This document shows positions 52,452 through 61,428 of a DNA stretch of 64,000 nt, piece after piece. The stretch comes from Bradyrhizobium daqingense (GTDB lineage: Bacteria > Pseudomonadota > Alphaproteobacteria > Rhizobiales > Xanthobacteraceae): contig NZ_CP088014.1 in the NCBI RefSeq assembly GCF_021044685.1, forward strand, positions 6,186,001 to 6,250,000. Direction: 5' to 3'. The notes beneath the pieces were generated by a model that saw nothing but the letters and a program-made list of their open reading frames with translations, had not been told where the DNA came from and searched no databases. The position numbers were made by a program, and so were the translations under genes. Position 1 is the stretch's first letter. Every line of letters starts with the position of its first letter.

Positions 52452-54401
52452 TCACCCGCGACGCTTCTTCTTCGCCTTCTTGCCTCCCGCACCCTTGACG
52501 GGCCATGGCGTGACTGAAGGCTCCGCGTGGGCCGGCTTGTTTCGCTGCTTGTTCTTCCTTCCGAAGGAAGGAGCCTCGTCGACTCTCGGACCGCGCTCGC
52601 CGTGAGCCTTGTCGCGCGGCTTGAATGCTTTTGTGTCGCGTGCGCGATCTTCACGACGCGGGCGGCGATCGGCATCGGCGCTCTCGCGCCGGGGCGTATA
52701 TGACCTCTCCTCCGACGGCGCCTGCCGCTGCGGCGCCTCCGCCATCGGCTCGATGCGGATGCTGTCTTCCTTGTCCGGACGCTTGATCTTGGCGGCGAAG
52801 GACTCCGCCACGCGCTCGGAAATCTCGAACTCGGTGGTGGTGTCCATGATCTTGATGGCGCCGATGTCGCGCTTGTCGATGCCGCCGCGGCGGCAGATCA
52901 TCGGCAGCAGCCAGCGCGCCTCCGCATTCTTGCGCCGACCGATCGCGGCGCGGAACCAGACGCTGCCCTCTGCCATATTGTGCTTCGACGATCCCTTGCC
53001 GGGCTTCGATCGCGACTTGCCAGGACGATCCTCGTCATCCGCACCTTGAAATTTGTCGCGACCGCGATCCTCCCGCGGCTTGCCGCTGCGTTCGCCGGGA
53101 TCGAGGATGTCTTCGGGGGACGGCAGCCGTGCCCGATAAAGCCGCGCCAGCGCGGCGGCGATGTCCTCCGCCGACCGCTCGGCCAACAGCGCCTGCGCCA
53201 GCACCAGATCGTCCGGCGTCGTCTCCTCCGTGAACAACACGTCCTTCATGCGGGCGTGGTCGAGCTTGCGGATTTCGTCGGCCTGCGGCGCGGTGCCCCA
53301 GTCCGCATCGATGCCGGAAACATTGAGCAGCAGCTCGGCGCGCCGCCGCCGTGCCGGCGGCACGAGAAGAACGCTGGTGCCCTTGCGGCCCGCGCGCCCG
53401 GTACGGCCGGAGCGATGCTGCATCACCTCGGCGTCATTGGGCAGATCGGCATGGATGACGAGGTCGAGGCTCGGCAGATCGATGCCGCGGGCGGCAACGT
53501 CGGTCGCAACGCAAACACGGGAACGTCCGTCGCGGAGCGACTGCAGCGCCATGGTGCGCTCGTTCTGCGTCAGCTCGCCCGACAGCGCGACCACGGAAAA
53601 GCCGCGCTCGAGCAGCGCCGCCTGCAGATGCCTGACGGCATCGCGCGTGCTGCAGAACACCAGCGCGCTCGGCGCCTCATAGAAGCGGAGCATGTTGACG
53701 ACGGCGTGCTCGATATCGCCAGGTGCGATCCGGATCGCGCGATACTCGATGTCGGCGTGCCCGCCTTCGTCGCCGGCGACCTCGATCCGGAACGCGTCGC
53801 GTTGATATTGCCTTGCCAGCGCGACGATGCCGCGCGGGAACGTCGCCGAGAACAGCAGGGTGCGGCGCGTCTCCGGCGTGGTCTCGAGAATGAACTCCAT
53901 GTCCTCGCGGAAACCGAGATTGAGCATCTCGTCGGCCTCGTCGAGAACGACCGCCTTCAATTCCGAGATGTCGAGCCGGCCGCGGCGCAAATGATCGCAG
54001 AGCCGCCCGGGCGTGCCGACGACGATGTGCGCACCGGCGGCGAGCTCGCGCTGCTCGCGGCGCGGATCCATGCCGCCGACACAGGAGACGACGCGGCCGC
54101 CCGCATGCCCATAGAGCCAGGCAAGCTCGCGCTGCACCTGAAGCGCGAGCTCGCGGGTCGGCGCCACGATCAGGGCAAGCGGCGCGGCCGCCTGCCCGAA
54201 CCGCTCGGCGTCATCGAGCAGATTCCTGGCGATCGCGAGCCCATAGGCGACGGTCTTGCCAGAGCCGGTCTGGGCCGAGACCAGGAGGTCGCGGCTGGTG
54301 GCTTCGTGGGCGAGCACCGCGAGCTGGACGGGGGTCAGTGAATCATAGTTCCGCTCAGCCAAAGCGCGGGCGAGCGGCGGGGTCAGGGCCGGAAGAGACA
54401 C
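52452..54401 (-). CDS. DEAD-box RNA helicase with DbpA-like RNA-binding domain
   Basis: A 649-residue helicase from a GTG start (VSLPALTPPLARALAERNYD). Core motifs: Walker A AQTGSGKT (43-50), PTRELALQ, VGTPGRL, DEAD in VLDEADEML, SAT in LLFSATFPRG, and late motifs ATDVAARGID and QHRSGRTGRAGRKG. After the core come a charged linker and a DbpA-type RNA-binding domain (GSVWFRAAIGRRKNAEARWL, then LPMICRRGGIDKRDIGAIKI). A long Arg/Lys/Glu-rich tail (about 560-649) follows. It unwinds RNA during ribosome assembly or decay, and may act at low temperature. The longer 698-codon frame adds an atypical N-terminus. Confidence 0.93.
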   Translation of the reverse strand: MSLPALTPPLARALAERNYDSLTPVQLAVLAHEATSRDLLVSAQTGSGKTVAYGLAIARNLLDDAERFGQAAAPLALIVAPTRELALQVQRELAWLYGHAGGRVVSCVGGMDPRREQRELAAGAHIVVGTPGRLCDHLRRGRLDISELKAVVLDEADEMLNLGFREDMEFILETTPETRRTLLFSATFPRGIVALARQYQRDAFRIEVAGDEGGHADIEYRAIRIAPGDIEHAVVNMLRFYEAPSALVFCSTRDAVRHLQAALLERGFSVVALSGELTQNERTMALQSLRDGRSRVCVATDVAARGIDLPSLDLVIHADLPNDAEVMQHRSGRTGRAGRKGTSVLLVPPARRRRAELLLNVSGIDADWGTAPQADEIRKLDHARMKDVLFTEETTPDDLVLAQALLAERSAEDIAAALARLYRARLPSPEDILDPGERSGKPREDRGRDKFQGADDEDRPGKSRSKPGKGSSKHNMAEGSVWFRAAIGRRKNAEARWLLPMICRRGGIDKRDIGAIKIMDTTTEFEISERVAESFAAKIKRPDKEDSIRIEPMAEAPQRQAPSEERSYTPRRESADADRRPRREDRARDTKAFKPRDKAHGERGPRVDEAPSFGRKNKQRNKPAHAEPSVTPWPVKGAGGKKAKKKRRG

Positions 54402-54626
54402 GAGATGGGAAACCTTGGTTAATTCAGGCGCGGCACAGCGAGCCGAGGCGCCTAAAGCTGCGTGCGCGGCAACGGCCCGGCCGCACGCCGGATTTGATCT
54501 GGCGCTCTTTACGCCAACAGGCCGGAAATCACCAGTGCCGTGATGCATGGCTTGGCGGAGAGTGCCGCGCCAAGGTTGCAGCGGATATCTGCTCTCGACC
54601 CCGGCATTTGTACCATCCGCGTGACC

Positions 54627-55055
54627 TCAGATCTCCGCGTAGACCTCCAGCAGGTTGCCGTCGGGATCGCGGAAGAACAGCGTCCGATGACCAAAGGGCT
54701 GGTCCGTCGGCGGCGACAGCAGCGCCACGCCCTGGCGCAGAAGCTCGTCGGCGCATTGGTCGACCTCGGGTGCAGACACTTTGAAAGCCAGTTGCAGCGA
54801 GGCGCTGCCTTCAGGCGTCGGCGCATCGGCCGCAGTCCGGCCCGGCTTCGCCAGCACCAGCGTGTTGGGGCCGAGGCCATACTCGATCCAGTTCGGCGAC
54901 AGCTCGCGCAGCAGGGACAAGGCGAGCACGTCCTCGTAGAAGCGCCGCATCGCCGCCATGTCGCGCACGAAGATGACGGTGTAGTCGATCGCGCGGATGG
55001 CGCTGAAGGGCGAGCGGGCGGGCGCGCTGGATTCGCCTGTCATCGTCGCCATCAT
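54627..55055 (-). CDS. VOC-family (glyoxalase/dioxygenase-fold) protein
   Basis: A 142-residue vicinal-oxygen-chelate protein. Three ATGs cluster at the start (55055, 55052 and 55043); the first overlaps the upstream dehydrogenase stop by 4 bp. AIDYTVIFVRDMAAMRRFYE and QPFGHRTLFFRDPDGNLLEV form the two beta-alpha-beta-beta-beta units, with the metal-site Glu in LLEVYAE. It may be a glyoxalase-, fosfomycin-resistance- or dioxygenase-like enzyme. Coupling to the alcohol dehydrogenase suggests a shared substrate. Confidence 0.85.
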   Translation of the reverse strand: MMATMTGESSAPARSPFSAIRAIDYTVIFVRDMAAMRRFYEDVLALSLLRELSPNWIEYGLGPNTLVLAKPGRTAADAPTPEGSASLQLAFKVSAPEVDQCADELLRQGVALLSPPTDQPFGHRTLFFRDPDGNLLEVYAEI

Positions 55056-56203
55056 TCCACCAGCTCCGGCCACGGCACGATGGTGGACTTCACCGTCTTC
55101 ATCGCCATCGCGTCCTTGACCGCCTGCGCGACGCCCTTCTCCGTAAACGGATAGATCGTCTGCATCTTCAGCCACGGATATTTGCCGGCCGTGCGGTAGA
55201 GCATGTCGACGCCGAGCGGCAGATCATTGCCGGTGAAGCCCCAGGATCCCAGCACGTTGAGGTCCTTGGTGCAGATGCGGTGCCAGGAGGTGTCGATCGA
55301 GCCGGCATCGGTGAACTGGCCCATCTCGACATAGGTGCCGCCGTCGCGCAGCATCTCGATGCCTTCGGGGCCGGCGGTGGGGTGGCCCGAGCAATCCATC
55401 ACGAGATCGGCGCCGAAGCCGCCGACGATGTCGCGGACGCGCGCAATGCGCTCTTGCGGCGACGTCAGCTCTTCGATGTTCACGGTTGCCTCCGCGCCGA
55501 ATTCGCGCGCGAGCTTGAGCCGCGGCTCCTCCGGGGCGCCGACGCAGATGATGCGCCCTGCCCCCATCTCCCTGGCCGCGGCGACCGCGAGAATGCCGAT
55601 CGGGCCCGAGCCCTGTATCACTACCGTATCGCCCCAGGTGAAACCGCCGGCGCGGCTGGCGCGATTGAAGGCGCGGATGCAGGAGGTCAGCGGCTCCGAC
55701 AGCGCGCCGAGGCGCAGCGACATGTCGTCGGGAAGCTTGTAGATTTTCGTGCCCGGCAGCATGTCGAGATCGACATAGACATATTCGGCCCAGCCGCCCC
55801 ACATGTGCGGCGCCTTGTCGAAGCCGAGATAGCGGCCGTAATAGACCGGCGTCAGGCATTTGTTCGCGGTCTGCGGATAGTGGATGCAGTAATAGCAACG
55901 GCCGCACGGCATCAGCGGCGGGATCATCACCTTAGATCCGACCTTGAGCGGCTTGCTCATGAAGTCCTCGGTGAACTCATCGCCGCACTCGACGATGACG
56001 CCGCCAATCTCGTGGCCGAGCGTGAACGGCCAGGGCAGCGGCTTCGGCCAATGTCCCTTGAGAATATGCAGATCGGTGCCGCAGACACCGCAGGCGCCGA
56101 CCTTGATCAGCGCAGCCTTGCGGCCGACCTTCGGCCACGGCACGCTGCGGATGACGGGCTCGGTGCCGGGACCGGCGTGGGTGCAGACGCGAATGGCTTC
56201 CAT
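55052..56203 (-). CDS. Zinc-dependent alcohol dehydrogenase
   Basis: A 383-residue medium-chain dehydrogenase. Catalytic zinc ligands are Cys41 (GACGVCGTD) and His64-Glu65 (TLGHEIGGVI). A structural zinc loop has Cys100, Cys103, Cys106 and Cys116, with wider last spacing than usual. The NAD Rossmann motif reads VVIQGSGPIGILAVAAA. It oxidises an alcohol or polyol to the carbonyl with NAD(P). The downstream VOC gene overlaps by 4 bp, giving a two-gene unit. The exact substrate cannot be read from the sequence; threonine-, sorbitol- or erythritol-type activities are possible. Confidence 0.9.
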   Translation of the reverse strand: MEAIRVCTHAGPGTEPVIRSVPWPKVGRKAALIKVGACGVCGTDLHILKGHWPKPLPWPFTLGHEIGGVIVECGDEFTEDFMSKPLKVGSKVMIPPLMPCGRCYYCIHYPQTANKCLTPVYYGRYLGFDKAPHMWGGWAEYVYVDLDMLPGTKIYKLPDDMSLRLGALSEPLTSCIRAFNRASRAGGFTWGDTVVIQGSGPIGILAVAAAREMGAGRIICVGAPEEPRLKLAREFGAEATVNIEELTSPQERIARVRDIVGGFGADLVMDCSGHPTAGPEGIEMLRDGGTYVEMGQFTDAGSIDTSWHRICTKDLNVLGSWGFTGNDLPLGVDMLYRTAGKYPWLKMQTIYPFTEKGVAQAVKDAMAMKTVKSTIVPWPELVE

Positions 56204-56295
56204 GGATGTGTCCTCAGTGCCCGCTTGTTATGATTGATGGGTGCAGGCTGACGACAAGCGTATGTGAGATAGGACGTCGTGCCAAGCAGCAGTCT

Positions 56296-56367
56296 CGTAG
56301 CCCCGCATGAGCGAAGCGACATGCGGGAAGATATGCCCCGGATATCGCTTCGCTCATCCAGGCTACG
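56296..56367. repeat. Dispersed palindromic repeat, family C, copy 2
   Basis: CGTAGCCCCGCATGAGCGAAGCG is mirrored by CGCTTCGCTCATCCAGGCTACG. It is related to 44707-44782 but diverged in the centre. Confidence 0.65.
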
Positions 56368-56369
56368 AA

Positions 56370-57119
56370 CTAGAGACCGCAGAGACAGATCTGACGCATG
56401 CTGCCCGCAGTCAGAGGACTGTGATCGAAATCACCAAAGCGTGCGATGAGGCCGAGGCCGCCCGAAGCGATCAGCAATGGCATCTCCTGCGGGAAGATAC
56501 TGCGCATCGGCAATTTCACCCGCCAAAAATCCGTTTCGGTCTCGCTCGACCAGTACCACTCCACATGCCTGACCTGTGCGAGCGGGTCGTATCGTGCCGT
56601 CTCCTCAATGGTGATCATGCCAAGGTCATCGTGGACGACCGTGCCGATCAACTCCCGCTTGTCGGGATCAGCGTTGAGCATGGCGATGTTGGGCAGGAAC
56701 GCATCGAACACGAGCCGGCCGTTCGGCGACAGGTGCTTGCCGACCGATCCGAAGAAGCCTTTGAAGTCATCGAGGCTATGCAGGTGCAGGACCGAATTCA
56801 TGGCGACGATGATGGTGTCGAAGGTCCGTCCCCCGAGATCGAAATCGCGCATGTCCACCTGGGCGAAGCCGGGCTCGACCGATTGCGCTCTGGCGTGATT
56901 CCGCGCGCGCTCCAGCATCGCCGAAGACAAATCGGCTCCGACGACCTCGAGCCCGGCTTGCGCCAGCGGAATGGTCAGGCGACCGCTGCCACATGCAAGA
57001 TCGAGAACGCGCCTTCCGCGCTCGCGCGCAATCTCGACATAGAAGCGTTCGAGCATCGCGTTTGGCGGAGCCATCAGGTCATAGAGATCCGGGCGGTCAT
57101 AGAGGCTGTTCGGTTCCAT
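56370..57119 (-). CDS. Class I SAM-dependent methyltransferase
   Basis: A 249-residue protein starting MEPNSLYDRPDLYDLMAPPN. Motif I is VLDLACGSGRLTIPLAQAG, motif II LEVVGADLSSAMLERA, and FDTIIVAMNSVLHLHSL fits motif IV, as in Methyltransf_25 proteins. The C-terminal half contains ITIEETARYDPLAQVRHVEW and FRVKLPMRSIFP-like strands, typical of small-molecule O- or N-methyltransferases. A 69-codon upstream extension is rejected. Substrate unknown. Confidence 0.85.
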   Translation of the reverse strand: MEPNSLYDRPDLYDLMAPPNAMLERFYVEIARERGRRVLDLACGSGRLTIPLAQAGLEVVGADLSSAMLERARNHARAQSVEPGFAQVDMRDFDLGGRTFDTIIVAMNSVLHLHSLDDFKGFFGSVGKHLSPNGRLVFDAFLPNIAMLNADPDKRELIGTVVHDDLGMITIEETARYDPLAQVRHVEWYWSSETETDFWRVKLPMRSIFPQEMPLLIASGGLGLIARFGDFDHSPLTAGSMRQICLCGL

Positions 57120-57335
57120 GGGGGGATCGTAGCCGATAATCTCGAGGCCCGCGCGGGGCGACTTGTCCGCCGCTGCTCGAGCGACGGCCTCAATCGGGCA
57201 GCCCGGATTACGCTTCCGCTCCAGCCAACCTACTGGACTTCGTCGCCCGCGTGAGCGAAGCAAACCTAGGAGCGTGCTCCGGCCTCGACGAACGAACCGT
57301 AACCGATCACAAGACATGACCAGCAATCGCCCCCT

Positions 57336-57836
57336 GTGTTGCTCGTATTCGGCGGCCTTCCGGCCACCGGCAAGACGACGGTCTCCCGCGAGTTGGCAAC
57401 GCGGCTAAAGGCAACATACCTCCGCATCGACACCATCGAACAGGCCTTGCGGCAGGCTGGCCTGGCGGTCGGCACGACAGGGTATGCCATAGCGAATGCC
57501 ATCGCCGCCGAAAACCTCAAGCTCAGCCGAACCGTGGTTGCCGATTGCGTAAACCCGGTGCTTCCGAGCCGTGCCGGCTGGCGGAAGACGGCGGCGGAAA
57601 ATTCGATACATATCGTCGAGATCGAATTGATCTGCCGTGACCTCGCCATCCACCGGAGACGGGCGGAAGACCGCGTCGCCGATATCAGTGGCCACGAACT
57701 CCCAAACTGGGAGGAGATAGTGAACCACCACTATGAGCCGTGGGATCGAGAGCATCTCGTGCTCGATACGGCCGATGGGTCTGTCGATCATCTCCTCGAG
57801 CGGGTGGAGAAATACGTTCGGGGCAGGATCGGCTAG
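57336..57836 (+). CDS. P-loop kinase-like ATPase (zeta/AAA_33 type)
   Basis: A 166-residue protein with a GTG start (a TTG one codon later is an alternative). Walker A is GGLPATGKTTVSREL at residues 6-20. Then LRIDTIEQALRQAG and TVVADCVNPVLPSR resemble AAA_33 small-molecule kinases (gluconate kinase, zeta toxin and chloramphenicol-phosphotransferase relatives). LICRDLAIHRRRAEDRVADI gives the mobile lid with arginines. The substrate is unknown. No antitoxin-like gene is adjacent, so a zeta-toxin role is unlikely. Confidence 0.82.
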   Translation: MLLVFGGLPATGKTTVSRELATRLKATYLRIDTIEQALRQAGLAVGTTGYAIANAIAAENLKLSRTVVADCVNPVLPSRAGWRKTAAENSIHIVEIELICRDLAIHRRRAEDRVADISGHELPNWEEIVNHHYEPWDREHLVLDTADGSVDHLLERVEKYVRGRIG

Positions 57837-57947
57837 CCTATCAAGAGCCGGCCATCGCTTTGCACATATGGGCTGCGCACCCATGCATCTTGAAGCGCCC
57901 ATTGATGAGCGTGTACGCACGGGCGAAATCTCACCCTTGGTGCTCCC

Positions 57948-59183
57948 TTGAATCCCCTTCCCCAAAATCCCATGGCCGCGTCCGGCTCGTTCGCGGCGAT
58001 GAAATCCGTGCCGTATCGGCTCCAGTTCACGGCCTATGTGCTCGCGATGATGGCCGACAACATCGAGCATGTGATCAGCTATTGGGTGGTGTTCCAGAAA
58101 TTCCATTCGCCGGCGCTGGCGGGCTTTGCCGTGCTGTCGCACTGGCTCCCCTTCCTGCTGTTCTCGGTCGCGGTCGGCGGGCTCGCCGACCGGTTCGATC
58201 CGCGCCGCATCATCCAATGCGGCATGCTGCTGTTCATCGTGGCGTCCGCCGGATGGGGCTTCTTCTTCATCACCGACACCATCCAGATGTGGCACGCGAT
58301 GCTGCTGCTGGTGATCCATGGCTGCGCCGGCGTGCTCTGGCAGACGCCGAACCAGCTCCTGCTCTACGATCTCGTGGCGCCTGCGGACCTGCCGAGCGCG
58401 GTGCGGCTGAACGCGATGGCGCGCTATCTCGGCATCCTGGTCGGGCCTGCGGTGGGCGGCGTCATCATGCTCACCCTCGGCACCTCGCACGGCATCATCT
58501 TCAACACGCTGTTCTACCTGCCGATGCTGCTCTGGCTGTTCTGGGCACCGGTCCGCGACAGCAGCGTGGCGGTGCGGCGCTTCGCGGTGCGTGGCCTTGC
58601 CGACATCGTGCTGACGATGCGCGCGATCGGCACTCAGCCGGTGCTGGCGGCGATGACCTGGCTCGCCGGCCTCACCTCCTTCATGATCGGCAACGCCTAT
58701 CACGCCCAGATGCCGGGCTATGCCGGTGATCTCGGCCATGGCGACCCCGGCGTCTCCTACAGCGTGCTGCTGGCGGCGGATGCGGCCGGCGCGGTGCTCG
58801 CCGCTATCGCGCTGGAATCCTGGGGCCGCCTCAAGGGCACGCCGCGCACCGCGATCATGCTGGCGATGCTCTGGAGCATGGCGCTGCTCGGCTTCGCCCT
58901 GGTCCGGATCTATCCGGTCGCCATCGTGCTGCTGTTCTGCGCGGGCTTCTTCGAGCTCTCGTTCAACACCATGGCGCAGGCGCTTGTGCAGCTGAACGCG
59001 CCGCACGACATCCGCGGCCGCGTCGTCGGCCTCTATAATATGGCCGGGCTCGGGATGCGGGCCTTCAGCGGCATCACCGTCGGGCTGTCAGGCGCGGCGA
59101 TCGGCATCCACTGGTCGCTCGGCCTGTCTGCCGCCGTCCTGCTGGTGCTGCTGCTTCTGCTGCGCGCTGCGAAGCCGACGTAG
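57948..59183 (+). CDS. MFS transporter, EntS/MFS_3 type
   Basis: A 411-residue transporter from a TTG, or 403 residues from the ATG at 57972 (MAASGSFAAMKSVPYRLQFT). It has 12 helices, including VGGLADRFDPRRIIQCGMLL (the A-like MFS loop), VLWQTPNQLLLYDLVAPADL and LVQLNAPHDIRGRVVGLYNM. The last is a hallmark of the EntS-like MFS_3 group, which includes siderophore exporters. The substrate cannot be assigned. It is followed by another MFS gene 70 bp on, so the two may be co-transcribed. Confidence 0.85.
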   Translation: MNPLPQNPMAASGSFAAMKSVPYRLQFTAYVLAMMADNIEHVISYWVVFQKFHSPALAGFAVLSHWLPFLLFSVAVGGLADRFDPRRIIQCGMLLFIVASAGWGFFFITDTIQMWHAMLLLVIHGCAGVLWQTPNQLLLYDLVAPADLPSAVRLNAMARYLGILVGPAVGGVIMLTLGTSHGIIFNTLFYLPMLLWLFWAPVRDSSVAVRRFAVRGLADIVLTMRAIGTQPVLAAMTWLAGLTSFMIGNAYHAQMPGYAGDLGHGDPGVSYSVLLAADAAGAVLAAIALESWGRLKGTPRTAIMLAMLWSMALLGFALVRIYPVAIVLLFCAGFFELSFNTMAQALVQLNAPHDIRGRVVGLYNMAGLGMRAFSGITVGLSGAAIGIHWSLGLSAAVLLVLLLLLRAAKPT

Positions 59184-59253
59184 CGAAGCGGGCCCGGTTG
59201 ACTCCCGCCTGTCTCCGCCGCACGCTTGCAGCGGCGGCCGGGGAGACGACACG

Positions 59254-60417
59254 TTGCGCAATCGCTGGGGCATTCTTGCAATCCTGTTCGTCGTGCGCCT
59301 CACCATCGCATTTCAATTTCAGAGCGTGGCCGCGGTCGCGCCGCTGCTGCAAGGGAGCTTTGGCGTCGGGATTGCCGATATCGGGATCCTGATCGGGCTC
59401 TATTTCACGCCTGGCATCGTGCTGGCACTGCCAAGCGGCGCGATCGGCCGGGCTCTCGGCGACAAGCCGACGACGATCCTGGCGCTCTTGCTGATGACGG
59501 CCGGCAGCCTGGTCATGGCCACAACCGACATCTGGGGCTGGCAGATGGCCGGCCGCCTGGCCTCGGGCGCCGGCGGCGTGCTGCTGACGGTGCAGCTCAC
59601 CAAGATGGCCACCGACTGGTTTGCCGGCAGGGAGATCGCGACCGCGATGGCGATCTTCGTCAATTCCTGGCCGGTTGGCGTTGGGATCTCGCTTCTGGTG
59701 CTGCCTTCGATCGGGACCGCCTATGGCGCAGGCGCGGTGTTCCTGGCAGCAGGTGTACTGACCGCAATCGGTATTGCGCTGATCATGTTCTACCAGCCGC
59801 CCCCGGCGGTAACGGTTGGCGCTGCCGCCTCGGGCTGGCCCGATGCTCTTGCCCTGCTGGCGGTGATCGTCGCGGGCATGATCTGGGGCCTTTATAATAT
59901 TGCCTTTGCCATGATCTTCTCGTTCGGCCCGACGCTGCTGACGGAGCGCGGCTGGAGCATCGCGGCGGCGGGCTCGGCGATCAGCGTCGTGATGTGGCTG
60001 TCAGTGATCTCGGTACCGGCCGGTGGCTACCTCGCCGATCGCGGCAAGCCCTTTGTTCTGACGATCGCGGCCAGCCTCGTCGTGGCCGCCCTGCTGGCCT
60101 GGATGAGCCGATCCGACGCCGTGATCACCATCCTGATCCTGGGCGGACTGGTCGGCGGCCTTCCGGCCGGCCCGATGATGAGCCTCGCCGCCCGCGTCCT
60201 TGCGCCGGAGACGCGCGCCCTTGGGATGGGCGTGTTCTACACCCTCTTTTATGCCGCGATGATGTTGGGGCCGGCTCTCGCGGGCCGGCTCGCCAAGTCG
60301 GCCGGCACGGCCGCAGCTGCGTTCGACCTCGGCGCACTGACGGTGCTGGCCTGCCTGCCCCTGATGTTGCTTTTCGAGCGTATTGTGTCTGTCCGTGAGC
60401 GGCGCGCCCGATCCTAA
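59254..60417 (+). CDS. MFS transporter, CynX/NimT-like
   Basis: A 387-residue 12-helix protein with a TTG start preceded by GGGGAG. Typical segments: LVVRLTIAFQFQSV-like first helix (ILFVVRLTIAFQFQSVAAVA), FGVGIADIGILIGLYFTPGI and LPSGAIGRALGDKPTTILAL. The pattern is like CynX/NimT (cyanate and 2-nitroimidazole) transporters. It is probably co-transcribed with the preceding MFS gene. The next gene, a PilZ protein, follows closely. Confidence 0.85.
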   Translation: MRNRWGILAILFVVRLTIAFQFQSVAAVAPLLQGSFGVGIADIGILIGLYFTPGIVLALPSGAIGRALGDKPTTILALLLMTAGSLVMATTDIWGWQMAGRLASGAGGVLLTVQLTKMATDWFAGREIATAMAIFVNSWPVGVGISLLVLPSIGTAYGAGAVFLAAGVLTAIGIALIMFYQPPPAVTVGAAASGWPDALALLAVIVAGMIWGLYNIAFAMIFSFGPTLLTERGWSIAAAGSAISVVMWLSVISVPAGGYLADRGKPFVLTIAASLVVAALLAWMSRSDAVITILILGGLVGGLPAGPMMSLAARVLAPETRALGMGVFYTLFYAAMMLGPALAGRLAKSAGTAAAAFDLGALTVLACLPLMLLFERIVSVRERRARS

Positions 60418-60428
60418 CGCGGCATTAA
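60414..60428 (+). promoter_or_regulatory. Near-CtrA box CTAA-N7-TTAA
   Basis: CTAA (60414-60417), seven bases, TTAA (60425-60428) differs from the CtrA consensus at one base. It lies at the MFS stop, about 58 bp before the PilZ start. Weak evidence only. Confidence 0.25.
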
Positions 60429-60486
60429 CCCTATGCACCTTAGGGTCGTGCCGGACTCCGCCCGGGCGGGGGGTCGGGTGTTGAAA

Positions 60487-61098
60487 ATGGCGTTGGCGAA
60501 CAAAAAATTTCTTCCGGCCGCCGAGGAGCGTCGGCGTTTCCAGCGGGTGAAGGTGCACCTGCTCGGCCGTTACATGCTGCCGGACCGACGTGAATTCCCC
60601 TGCCAGGTCATCAACATGTCGCCGGGCGGGCTCGCGCTACTCGCCCCCGGCATCGGCAATGTCGGCGACCGCGTGGTTGCCTATCTCGACCATATCGGCC
60701 GGGTCGAGGGCAAGATCACCCGCATCATCGACAATGGCTTCGCCATGACGATCGGGGCAACGCCGCGCAAGCGCGACAAGCTCGCGGCCCAGCTGACCTG
60801 GCTCGCCAACCGCGACATCCTCAACCTGCCCGAGGACCGCCGCCACGACCGTATCGTGCCCCGCAACCCCATCGCCGTGCTGACGCTCGAGGACGGCACC
60901 AAGATGACCTGCCGCATCATCGACCTCTCGCTGTCAGGTGCTGCGATCGCCGCGGAAAACCGCCCGCCTCTGAAATCGACTGTTTTCCTCGGGCGGGTGC
61001 AGGGCCGCGTGGTCCGCAACCTCGAAGACGGCTTCGCGCTGGAGTTCATGCACGAGCAGCCGATCGAGACTCTCGAAGAGAGCGTTACCGCGCGGTAA
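60487..61098 (+). CDS. Tandem PilZ-domain protein
   Basis: A 203-residue protein (starting MALANKKFLPAAEERRRFQR; an ATG at 60433 and a TTG at 60481 are alternatives). It consists of two PilZ units. The first has the c-di-GMP-binding motif RRRFQRVKV and NMSPGGLAL (D-x-S-x-x-G-like). The second has RRHDRIVPRNP and DLSLSGAAI. PilZ proteins bind cyclic-di-GMP and regulate motility or polysaccharide synthesis. The GGDEF/EAL protein at 39950-42412 could supply the signal. A strong terminator follows. Confidence 0.88.
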   Translation: MALANKKFLPAAEERRRFQRVKVHLLGRYMLPDRREFPCQVINMSPGGLALLAPGIGNVGDRVVAYLDHIGRVEGKITRIIDNGFAMTIGATPRKRDKLAAQLTWLANRDILNLPEDRRHDRIVPRNPIAVLTLEDGTKMTCRIIDLSLSGAAIAAENRPPLKSTVFLGRVQGRVVRNLEDGFALEFMHEQPIETLEESVTAR

Positions 61099-61136
61099 AG
61101 CGCGACAGCGGGAACCCCCCTGTATTTCAAGCCTCG

Positions 61137-61170
61137 AAGGCGGCCTCCGCGATGCGGACGCCGCCTTTTT
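61137..61170 (+). terminator. Rho-independent terminator of the PilZ gene
   Basis: AAGGCGGC (61137-61144) pairs with GCCGCCTT (61160-61167), with an inner CCGC/GCGG stem, followed by a five-T run (61166-61170). Confidence 0.88.
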
Positions 61171-61217
61171 CGTGCGTTGCGGCCATCCCGATGCGAGTTA
61201 ACGCAAGCGAGCAATTG

Positions 61218-61325
61218 CGCGCAAACGACGGTTCCGCCAGCGTTTGCGCGTTAATAGATAAAATTTGAATCAGTTGCAGTCATTTCAAATTTTATGAGAA
61301 TTCGATTCAAGTATAGATCGAATTC
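61218..61325. promoter_or_regulatory. Three consecutive perfect inverted repeats
   Basis: CGCGCAAACG (61218-61227) / CGTTTGCGCG (61241-61250); AAAATTTGAA (61260-61269) / TTCAAATTTT (61284-61293); GAATTCGAT (61298-61306) / ATCGAATTC (61317-61325). Stems of 10, 10 and 9 bp sit with regular 9-11 bp gaps in an unusually AT-rich leader 104 bp before the BTLCP gene. Confidence 0.55.
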
Positions 61326-61428
61326 GCCTCGCCTTTTACTTGCATTCGTCTCAACTTGACTTGACCGACTTAGCGGCAACTCAAAAGCTGCATGTCAAAT
61401 GTGGTCCCAACAAGAAACGGGGGCCGCA

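Noticed and set aside
57336..57836. Zeta-toxin of a toxin-antitoxin pair
   Set aside because: The P-loop kinase fold fits, but no small antitoxin-like gene is adjacent, so a metabolic kinase is more likely.
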